NCBI RefSeq assembly: GCF_030523985.1
Contig: NZ_JAUNHK010000142.1
Location: 1-5,107 of the forward strand
Origin: Deinococcus sp.
GTDB lineage: Bacteria > Deinococcota > Deinococci > Deinococcales > Deinococcaceae
Length of the DNA: 5,107 nucleotides
Reading direction: 5' to 3'
The position numbers were made by a program, and so were the translations under genes. Of this stretch, positions 1 through 4,598 are shown piece by piece. The first letter of the stretch is position 1. Every line of letters begins with the position of its first letter. The notes below the pieces were generated by a model, which searched no databases, was not told where the DNA came from, and saw nothing but the letters and a program-made list of their open reading frames with translations.

Positions 1-36
1 CTCACCCGCATCACCCGTGCCGAGGCGCTGGCATGA
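1..36 (+). CDS. C-terminal end of an upstream gene (partial)
   Basis: Only the last 11 codons are present (ending ...RAEALA), followed by TGA at 34-36. The codons have GC-rich third positions like the neighbouring genes, and the stop overlaps the next start as ATGA, the junction used repeatedly in this operon. That pattern is the main reason to accept it as a real gene end. No function can be deduced from so short a piece. Confidence 0.6.
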   Translation, partial: LTRITRAEALA

Positions 37-464
37 GCCGGGTGGAAGTTCTCAAGCGCGAGCAGAACGGCGTGCTTACCCTGCTGGTCTATCGCACAGA
101 CGGGCGTGCCCCGACCCCACAGGAGTGTGAAGACGCCGGAGAAGACCACGGTTTCTATGAACCGAAGTTTGAACCCGCCCACAGCTACGGCGAATATCAG
201 AATGCCCGCCTCGTCACCGAGGGCTTCCAGGGCGAACTGTGTGACCACGAATGGGGGATGACCGGACACTACGGTCGGAACCCTTACGGCACCTTCAGCA
301 CCTGCAAGAAGTGCAGCGTGACGGTCATGACCGCCACCAAGAAACGGAGCAATCACACCGAATACCTCTACGACCGCTGGGGCCTGCGCTTCCACATCTG
401 GCAGAAGTGGTGCAAACGCGGCCCGGTTCCTGGCTCCCTTCAAGTCCAGGAGCATCACAAATGA
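33..464 (+). CDS. Hypothetical phage protein with zinc-ribbon-like cysteines
   Basis: This encodes 143 residues. I do not recognise the family. A possible metal site is visible in the middle: Cys70-x-His72 followed by Cys91-x2-Cys94, separated by an aromatic, glycine-rich loop, as in small zinc ribbons. Before it lies an acidic, tyrosine-rich segment (about 30-60). After it the tail is basic and tryptophan-rich (about 103-130). The ATG at 33 overlaps the upstream stop and has GAGG at 22-25, seven bases ahead, so the start is well supported. The stop overlaps the next start (ATGA), which implies translational coupling. A nucleic-acid-binding or structural zinc role is inference only. Confidence 0.75.
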   Translation: MSRVEVLKREQNGVLTLLVYRTDGRAPTPQECEDAGEDHGFYEPKFEPAHSYGEYQNARLVTEGFQGELCDHEWGMTGHYGRNPYGTFSTCKKCSVTVMTATKKRSNHTEYLYDRWGLRFHIWQKWCKRGPVPGSLQVQEHHK

Positions 465-934
465 CCCGGCAACCTATGGTCTTCGCCTACTCCGACGCGG
501 CCACGCTGCTCGAAGCCATTCCCTGGTACGAGAAGGTCGAGTGTGACCTCGCCGCCATCAGCACGGCCTGGATGCGCCAGTACCACGGCGGCATCAGCCG
601 GACCTTCGACGTGCGCGGCCTCCCCTTCCCTGCCGTCAACTTCAGCAACGTCCACCTGATTCTTTCGCCGCTGGTACGGGAAAAGGACGGCAAGCGCACC
701 CTGATCGACTTCAAGCACTGGCTCGAAGACCACGCCATTACCCATATCCGCATCACCGGCAAGGGCAACTGGGAACGCAACCACGAATACAGCCGCAACG
801 GTGGCCGCACCTGGGGCCGGATGAGGCTCCAGGGTCAAGCCCCGCCACAGCCCGCGCCCACCAAGGTCGTGGAACCCGAGATTCCGCCTGCACCACAGGC
901 TGCTACCGAAGACGACCTGCCCCTCTGGGACTAG
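461..934 (+). CDS. Hypothetical protein with proline-rich linker and acidic SSB-like tail
   Basis: This encodes 157 residues. The ATG at 461 was chosen over a longer in-frame start at 251 because AGGAG lies at 448-452, eight bases upstream, and because the sequence before 461 is a shadow of the preceding gene. The first 125 or so residues look globular, with a basic segment at about 95-125. A proline/alanine-rich linker follows (about 127-148), and the protein ends EDDLPLWD. That end recalls the acidic tip of single-stranded-DNA-binding proteins (DDDIPF), which docks DNA-processing partners, but it lacks the terminal Phe and has two extra residues. I do not see a clear OB fold. Function unknown; a DNA-metabolism accessory role is a guess. 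Confidence 0.8.
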   Translation: MTRQPMVFAYSDAATLLEAIPWYEKVECDLAAISTAWMRQYHGGISRTFDVRGLPFPAVNFSNVHLILSPLVREKDGKRTLIDFKHWLEDHAITHIRITGKGNWERNHEYSRNGGRTWGRMRLQGQAPPQPAPTKVVEPEIPPAPQAATEDDLPLWD

Positions 935-941
935 GAGAACC

Positions 942-1328
942 ATGCTTGACCTGACGCCCCGCGTGACCGCGCCCGATTTCAGCACCGACCCCCTCGGCTA
1001 CTACGTCTGGCATCTGGAGAACCACCCCGATATGTACCGCCAGTTCCGCGCCACGGCTGACGCCTACCGTGCTGGTGACCCTGACCGCCGCCTGAGTGCC
1101 GACATGATCTGCCACGTCATGCGCTGGCACAGCGTGGTCCATGCGGGAGACGACCAGTTCCAGGTCAACAACAACCTGACCGCCCTGTACGCCCGCCTCT
1201 ACAAGAACGAACGGCCCGACGCCCGCATCAGCACCCGCCCGTCCCAGCTGGACGCCCTGCTGCCCGACGAGCGTGACCGGCTGGCCGCCGCGTTCGCTCC
1301 CCTGAAGGAAGTGACCCAAGATGCCTGA
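942..1328 (+). CDS. Conserved phage hypothetical protein (SAD-RW-NNN-YAR type)
   Basis: This encodes 128 residues and is preceded by AGGAG at 933-937, four bases before the ATG. The core reads HPDMY..F (28-35), SADMICHVMRW (52-62), a GDD turn (69-71), QVNNN (74-78) and YAR (83-85). From memory this pattern recurs in small proteins of phages and prophages from many bacteria, next to other small early genes, with no assigned activity. The spacing of charged and aromatic residues suggests a compact helical domain. No catalytic signature is visible. It shares an 8-base overlap with the following gene, so the two are probably made together. Confidence 0.82.
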   Translation: MLDLTPRVTAPDFSTDPLGYYVWHLENHPDMYRQFRATADAYRAGDPDRRLSADMICHVMRWHSVVHAGDDQFQVNNNLTALYARLYKNERPDARISTRPSQLDALLPDERDRLAAAFAPLKEVTQDA

Positions 1329-1533
1329 ACTGAAGCCCAAGCCCCTCGGAGAACTGGCCTACAACGGCTACCGGGACCACACCGGGGGCAAAACCTGGAA
1401 CGGCTACGACATGCCCCACTGGGCTGACCTGCCCCCGCATGTGCAGGCCGCCTGGAACACCGCCGCCTCTGCCGTGCGCCGGGACACGCTGGATGAGGTC
1501 ATCACGGTGCTGCAAGAGGAAGTGGCGTCGTGA
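1321..1533 (+). CDS. Small conserved phage protein, function unknown
   Basis: This encodes 70 residues. The recognisable part is an AYNGYRDHTGGK segment (13-24) followed by a Pro-x-Trp-x2-Leu-Pro stretch and AAWNTAASAV (43-52). Short proteins of this shape, a Tyr-rich start followed by 'LP...AW..AA', are common in phage early regions, and I know of no assigned function. The ATG overlaps the previous stop by 8 bases. AAGGAAG at 1305-1311 is nine bases upstream. The TGA overlaps the next gene's GTG start. It may pair with its upstream neighbour, but that rests only on adjacency. Confidence 0.78.
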   Translation: MPELKPKPLGELAYNGYRDHTGGKTWNGYDMPHWADLPPHVQAAWNTAASAVRRDTLDEVITVLQEEVAS

Positions 1534-1766
1534 CCGACTTCGACCTGCTGACCCCTGATTCCTGCGCCCTGTGTGACAGCGACGTGGGCGAGCCGCTGAC
1601 CTGCTACGTCTGCCACCTGAGCGTCTGCGCGGGCTGCTCGGAGACGGACGGGGCCGGAGACACCATCTGCCACCAGTGCGCCAGTGACATGCACTTCTTT
1701 CTGAACGGTGAGGACCCCGATGCGGGAATGCAAAACGGGGAAACGCCCGTACCCGTCGCGGGGTAA
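1530..1766 (+). CDS. Eight-cysteine, cross-brace-like zinc-finger protein
   Basis: This encodes 78 residues starting at GTG 1530, which overlaps the upstream TGA. AGAGGAAG at 1515-1522 serves as ribosome binding site. Eight cysteines form four regular knuckles: C12-x2-C15, C25-x2-C28, C33-x2-C36 and C47-x2-C50, with intervals of 9, 4 and 10 residues. This spacing matches the two-zinc cross-brace layout of PHD/FYVE/RING-type fingers, with Cys where PHD has His. Such folds mostly mediate protein or lipid contacts in eukaryotes; here a structural or protein-binding role is inferred. It is alternatively two tandem zinc ribbons. The tail (about 55-78) is acidic and probably flexible, and its DNA also encodes the start of the next gene. 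Confidence 0.8.
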   Translation: MTDFDLLTPDSCALCDSDVGEPLTCYVCHLSVCAGCSETDGAGDTICHQCASDMHFFLNGEDPDAGMQNGETPVPVAG

Positions 1767-1953
1767 GGCGCTAGAGGAAGCCCGCTTCATGCGACGACTG
1801 AAACGCATGGGAAATGCCTTCCATCCGCCCTGGCGGGCCTACTACTGCTCCCACTGCCAGCAATGGCACCTGACCAAACGCCGCATCTTCAGCGACCACC
1901 TCACCCGCCAACGCCGAATTTCCGAGCAACACAGGAGACACGCTCATGACTGA
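1720..1953 (+). CDS. Small basic zinc-ribbon phage protein
   Basis: This encodes 77 residues. The ATG at 1720 is preferred to the in-frame GTG at 1708 because GGTGAGGA at 1707-1714 sits at ribosome-binding distance. The protein shows a layout I know from many small phage and actinobacterial proteins: an N-terminal Cys-x2-Gly-Lys with Tyr (C4, K8, Y11), an Ala/Arg-rich helix, then YYC-x2-C-x2-WHLT. The three cysteines and the His would make one zinc site. The rest is strongly Arg/His-rich, consistent with nucleic-acid binding, though no activity is established. Its first 47 bases overlap the end of the eight-cysteine gene in another frame. Confidence 0.8.
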   Translation: MRECKTGKRPYPSRGKALEEARFMRRLKRMGNAFHPPWRAYYCSHCQQWHLTKRRIFSDHLTRQRRISEQHRRHAHD

Positions 1954-2485
1954 CCTTCAGCCCACCCGCCCCACCTTGCCCACCTTCAGCCTGGACTACA
2001 GCGCCGGGACGTTCACCAACACCCTGACCGGCGAACAGCTTCAAGAAATCACCGCCGTCGTCCTGGCACAGCGCGAGGGCCGCGTGCTGTGGCCTAGCCT
2101 CTCCAACCCTGACCCCCGCCCCGAATGCGTGGACGGGAGCACCTACGGCCCCTGCTTTGACTGCCGCTTTGCCGACTGGGGGAAGAACGGAGAGCCGCCC
2201 GTCTGCACTGAGGAACTCACCCTGCTGTTGTGGCTGCCCGCTGACTTCCAGGTGGTCGAGCTGACCGCTCGCCGCTCGCAGGTGCGGACCATCGAACAGT
2301 GGCTCGGCATGAAGGCGGTCGTGTCCGGCACCCTGCACGACCAGGAAGTGACCATCAGCATGAAGCCGGGCGACGGCCTGCACCGCCTCGTGCTGCTGCC
2401 TGGGCAAGTACTGGTCGGGCCGGAACGAAGCCGCATGGACGAACTGGCAGGCCGCGTGCAGCAGTTCGGGTTTGGGGGGCTGTGA
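1946..2485 (+). CDS. Hypothetical phage protein with four-cysteine cluster
   Basis: This encodes 179 residues. The start is supported by AGGAGA at 1933-1938, seven bases before the ATG, and by an 8-base overlap with the previous gene. A central cluster (C61, C70, C73, C87) includes the local pattern C-x2-C-x3-ADWG...PxC. A hydrophobic segment follows (LTLLLWLP, 91-98) and then the region VVELTARRSQVRTIEQWL (103-120). From memory, phages and mobile elements encode a family with a similar 'C..C..A.WG......C' cluster followed by a leucine-rich beta segment and a Trp-containing helix, usually annotated hypothetical. The cysteines could hold zinc or an iron-sulfur cluster. The C-terminal half looks mostly beta. 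No catalytic residues are recognised. Confidence 0.82.
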   Translation: MTDLQPTRPTLPTFSLDYSAGTFTNTLTGEQLQEITAVVLAQREGRVLWPSLSNPDPRPECVDGSTYGPCFDCRFADWGKNGEPPVCTEELTLLLWLPADFQVVELTARRSQVRTIEQWLGMKAVVSGTLHDQEVTISMKPGDGLHRLVLLPGQVLVGPERSRMDELAGRVQQFGFGGL

Positions 2486-2907
2486 TGGCGACGCCGACGA
2501 AATACCGTGTCCATTTGAGCGGGGAACTATTGTGGCTGGGACCGGACGAAACCAAGGAAACCCTGAACAAGCGCGAGTTTAAGACGCTGAAGAGCCGCCT
2601 GAAGGCCGATCTTGATGGCGTAGAAGATGTGGAACTGGAAAGCAATGGGGTGAGCCTGAAGCTGGCGCTTGTGGTTGACGGCCCGACTTTCACCGAAGGA
2701 TTTGGTCCCTGGCTTGACCAACTTGAAGAGGTCAAGGCCGCATGGCCCGATCTCCCCGACGCCGATCTGGGAAGCGAAGCTGTGGCCGCCACCCTAGAAG
2801 ATGGCGGGGCAGAGGGACTGTACAACGCCCTTGTGGACGCACTGGAAGGGCTGAACTTCGATTTCGCGTCCAGCACCTCATATTCCGTGACAGCGGTGAC
2901 CGCATGA
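2485..2907 (+). CDS. Very acidic hypothetical protein
   Basis: This encodes 140 residues. The ATG shares one base with the preceding stop (TGATG), and there is no good ribosome binding site, so coupling is likely. By hand count it has 26 Asp/Glu against 11 Lys/Arg. Basic residues are almost confined to the first 60 positions; residues 60-140 carry about 15 acids and a single Lys. The first half looks beta-rich (YRVHLSGELLWL, then a VELESNGVSLKLALVV hairpin); the second is helical. Codon third positions are richer in A/T (GAT, CTT, GAA, AAT) than in the flanking genes, so it may have been acquired separately. I do not recognise the family. Phages often encode such acidic proteins as DNA mimics or inhibitors of host enzymes, but nothing here proves that. 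Confidence 0.78.
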   Translation: MATPTKYRVHLSGELLWLGPDETKETLNKREFKTLKSRLKADLDGVEDVELESNGVSLKLALVVDGPTFTEGFGPWLDQLEEVKAAWPDLPDADLGSEAVAATLEDGGAEGLYNALVDALEGLNFDFASSTSYSVTAVTA

Positions 2908-3242
2908 GCGCCCCTGGCCGCCGCCGTGCCGCCGTGCTCCTAGCCCTGAGCAGCACGCCCCGAAGTGCTTACAGCCTCGCCCGCGAAACGGGCTTGAAGG
3001 AAAGCGCGGTCGAAGGGATTCTGGACAGCCTGAGCCGTAGCAACCTGGTCGAGCAGCACCAACGCGGCTGGGCACTCGCCACGGGGCCGCACGTCACGGC
3101 GGCGCTGGATGATGCCTGTGCTACCGTGCGGGCAACCGAACAGGACGAAGAAAAAGACGTTTGCAGCCCTGCACACGGCGCGGCAACTTTGCCCGGTAGC
3201 CTGCCAGCATCCAGCCGTGTCACACGGGGACCCGACCGCTGA
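2904..3242 (+). CDS. Winged-helix DNA-binding protein, probable regulator
   Basis: This encodes 112 residues from an ATG in an ATGA junction. Residues 6-60 read as a winged helix-turn-helix: RRRAAVLLALSS (helix 1), SAYSLARETGL (helix 2, positioning), KESAVEGILDSLSRSNLV (recognition helix and following turn), then QHQRGWALATG as the beta wing. This is the MarR/ArsR/IclR-like arrangement, and the domain most likely binds DNA. The tail after about residue 75 is low in structure, with an acidic patch and then Ala/Pro/Ser. Its last third overlaps another open frame that looks at least as codon-like, so the true C terminus is less certain. Placed just upstream of an Ogr-like gene, it may control phage transcription; its target is unknown. 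Confidence 0.78.
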   Translation: MSAPGRRRAAVLLALSSTPRSAYSLARETGLKESAVEGILDSLSRSNLVEQHQRGWALATGPHVTAALDDACATVRATEQDEEKDVCSPAHGAATLPGSLPASSRVTRGPDR

Positions 3243-3508
3243 TGGCCGGGCTGCCCTGTGACGTTTGCCAGGAGGAAACCATCGTGATTCCCCTCGGCAC
3301 CGTGGGAGAGGACGCGGCTGGGATTCTCTTCTACAGGAGGTACAGGGTTTGCGTGAATCCGAACTGCGAACGCTACCGCCAGCGCCGCACGTCGCTGGAA
3401 GCGTATCTGCCAGAAGACGGCCCGCCGGTGATGGTGGAACGGGCGCAACTGAGGCCGTACCTCCCGCCCGAAAAAAGTTCCCTGCCATCTCTGTTCGACG
3501 AGTTCTAG
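3242..3508 (+). CDS. Ogr/Delta-like zinc-ribbon protein, putative late-gene activator
   Basis: This encodes 88 residues starting in a TGATG junction. Cysteines C6-x2-C9 and C37-x4-C42 give the uncommon Cx2C...Cx4C arrangement of the P2/P4 Ogr/Delta family, whose members have about 70 residues and turn on late phage promoters by contacting RNA polymerase alpha. Similarity extends around the second pair: YRRYRVCVNPNC is followed by a stretch with Arg/Thr and an Ala-Tyr, like the 'RYHQCQNVNC...T.E' segment of Ogr. NrdR-type ribbons share part of this but use Cx2C at the second pair. The C terminus is proline-rich and ends acidic and aromatic (LFDEF). The position, last before a terminator and the head module, fits a late switch. 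The function is inferred. Confidence 0.68.
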   Translation: MAGLPCDVCQEETIVIPLGTVGEDAAGILFYRRYRVCVNPNCERYRQRRTSLEAYLPEDGPPVMVERAQLRPYLPPEKSSLPSLFDEF

Positions 3509-3512
3509 GACT

Positions 3513-3545
3513 GGAGGAGCCGAAAGCGGTTCCTCCTCTTCTTTT
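3513..3545 (+). terminator. Intrinsic terminator after the left operon
   Basis: The arms GGAGGAGCCG (3513-3522) and CGGTTCCTCC (3527-3536) pair over ten positions with one G-T wobble around an AAAG loop. The T-rich run TCTTCTTTT (3537-3545) follows directly. It starts five bases after the Ogr-like stop codon. The structure is typical of rho-independent termination. The 5' arm also contains a perfect Shine-Dalgarno-like GGAGG, but no start codon lies at usable distance. Confidence 0.8.
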
Positions 3546-3906
3546 GCCTGATCCACCCGCCTGCAAACCGTCCCGCATCAACTGGCCTGCCCTGCTCATG
3601 CAGGCGCTGCGGGCTGACCGCTGGCGGATTGCCCAGGTGGAACTGGTGGGGACGGTGGAATGCGACAGCCCCGCGCCTATTCGCATCCTGAACATCGGGC
3701 AGACCTACGAAATCACTGACCGGGACTATCAGGCCGCGCTGAAGGTGCTTGGCGTTGCTCAGGCTGAGCGCGTGCGTTGGGCTGTGCAGAGGGATGAACC
3801 GATGCCCACTGACCAGCTCGCCGCCGAGCAACTCTGGCGAGTACTGGCCGAACGAGGCTGGCTGAGAGAACCGACGAAATCACACGACGCCCCTGCCACC
3901 GAGTAG
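3544..3906 (+). CDS. Hypothetical protein with uncertain start
   Basis: This reads 120 residues if it starts at TTG 3544, or 102 from ATG 3598. Neither start has a ribosome binding site. I chose the TTG because the predicted helix around the ATG (PALLMQALRADRWRIAQ) seems to begin before it. The frame is open further upstream, but there it overlaps the Ogr-like gene and looks non-coding. From about 3555 the third positions are GC-rich like the other genes, so I believe the frame is translated. It has a helix, a beta segment (VELVGTVE), a second beta part with RILNIGQTYEITDRDY, and a helical C-terminal third. Family not recognised. The stop codon lies inside the second terminator. It could instead be reached by frameshifting from the Ogr-like gene. 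Confidence 0.6.
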   Translation: MPDPPACKPSRINWPALLMQALRADRWRIAQVELVGTVECDSPAPIRILNIGQTYEITDRDYQAALKVLGVAQAERVRWAVQRDEPMPTDQLAAEQLWRVLAERGWLREPTKSHDAPATE

Positions 3907-3915
3907 GGGCTTTTT
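3889..3915 (+). terminator. Intrinsic terminator before the head-gene module
   Basis: GCCCCT (3889-3894) pairs perfectly with AGGGGC (3905-3910) across a 10-base loop, followed by TTTTT (3911-3915). The hairpin contains the TAG stop of the preceding gene. The next gene's GGAG ribosome binding site begins immediately after the T run, so transcripts entering from the left must read through to express it. The short stem makes it a moderate-strength candidate. Confidence 0.72.
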
Positions 3916-3924
3916 GGAGCCAAC

Positions 3925-4269
3925 ATGAGCAACCAGGAACAGCTATACGCCCGCCGCATGGCACGCGGCACCCTGCTCACCCACCTCTACATCCTTCAGG
4001 ACAAGGGCCTCTGTGACCCGGCCACGCCCCGCACCGCCAACCGGCTGATGATTGACGGCCTCGGTGCCTCCGGCCTGCTGCCTCCTGAAGCCATGATCGT
4101 CAACAGCCTTCAGTGGCTCGAAGGCGCGGGCTACGTGGAAGTGGACTGGGCAATGGACGACCACACCCGCTTCGAGTCGGTTACCATCACCCAGAAGGGC
4201 ATCGACCTCTACGAGGACAAGAACGCCCGCAAGCGCGAGCCTGGAATCCTGCTCCAGCCGAGGCGATAA
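3925..4269 (+). CDS. VpaChn25_0724-family-like (Mu gp26-like) winged-helix phage protein
   Basis: This encodes 114 residues, with GGAG at 3916-3919 five bases before the ATG. The layout matches my memory of a small protein found just upstream of the small terminase gene in Mu-like prophages. It has an N-terminal helix with Arg-rich start and LLTHLYIL (17-24), a middle NRLMIDGL...LLPPEAMIVNSLQWLEGAGYVEV segment resembling a winged helix, the beta strand SVTITQKGIDL, and a basic tail of the type 'R..PGI..P.R'. Its role is not established in any phage I know. It starts the presumed structural operon and precedes a membrane protein and a terminase subunit, which supports the assignment more than the sequence alone. 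Confidence 0.75.
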   Translation: MSNQEQLYARRMARGTLLTHLYILQDKGLCDPATPRTANRLMIDGLGASGLLPPEAMIVNSLQWLEGAGYVEVDWAMDDHTRFESVTITQKGIDLYEDKNARKREPGILLQPRR

Positions 4270-4272
4270 GCC

Positions 4273-4596
4273 ATGCCGATGGAAGCCGAATTCCGTGACG
4301 TGGTGAGCCGCCTGAATGGGCTGTGCGCCCTGGTGGAGCGGGGGTTCGGGGAAACCAACACCAAGCTCCACCACGTCGAGCAGAACAACCGGACGGTCCT
4401 CGCCATGTTCGTCGCAGTGGTGGCGCTGGCCTGCACGTCCCTGCTGGTTTCCGGGTACGCCGTCAGCACCGCCAACTCCAACCGCTCGCTGATTGTGGAA
4501 CTGGTCCGGCAAAGCAATCAGCAGGCCGCCCAGATTGAGCAGACCACCAAGCAGGTCAATCAGTTGGAGAAACAGGAAAATCAGGGAGGGCAGTAA
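4273..4596 (+). CDS. Small single-span membrane protein with coiled coil, DUF2730-like (Mu gp25-like)
   Basis: This encodes 107 residues. There is an amphipathic N-terminal helix (about 4-40), one hydrophobic segment suited to span the membrane (42-64, TVLAMFVAVVALACTSLLVS), and a Gln/Asn/Lys-rich C-terminal coiled coil (about 72-102). Small proteins with one span and a coiled coil, called DUF2730, sit beside the terminase genes of Mu-like phages, which makes this the best match. Holin-associated XhlA-type proteins are an alternative, but their span is normally at the C-terminal end. The start ATG 4273 follows the previous stop by three bases, with GAGG at 4260-4263. A second in-frame ATG at 4279 is possible. 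The topology and the partner are unknown. Confidence 0.75.
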   Translation: MPMEAEFRDVVSRLNGLCALVERGFGETNTKLHHVEQNNRTVLAMFVAVVALACTSLLVSGYAVSTANSNRSLIVELVRQSNQQAAQIEQTTKQVNQLEKQENQGGQ

Positions 4597-4598
4597 GC

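Noticed and set aside
251..460. In-frame N-terminal extension of the gene starting at 461
   Set aside because: It overlaps the preceding gene in a shadow frame with an unnatural Arg/His/Pro-rich product; the strong ribosome binding site favours 461.
1901..2407. Open - strand frame of 168 codons
   Set aside because: It is the antisense shadow of the four-cysteine gene, with a Gly/Ala/Gln/His-rich product and no ribosome binding site support.
3265..3543. Upstream part of the frame ending at 3906, read from ATG 3265
   Set aside because: It overlaps the Ogr-like gene almost fully and reads as an out-of-frame Arg/Gly/Pro-rich product; only the part after the Ogr-like stop looks coding.
2940..3695. 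Long open frame on the - strand (251 codons)
   Set aside because: It runs antisense to three coupled + strand genes, its product is Arg/Ser/Pro-rich as GC-rich shadow frames are, and it crosses the terminator.
3783..3800. TGT-N12-ACC, close to the Ogr binding dyad TGT-N12-ACA, upstream of the head module
   Set aside because: Five of six positions match, but such a short motif occurs by chance, no promoter is visible at the right distance, and the second terminator would lie between it and the genes.
3545..3925. Sigma70-type promoter for the head module
   Set aside because: I scanned for paired -35/-10 hexamers and found nothing better than isolated weak matches.
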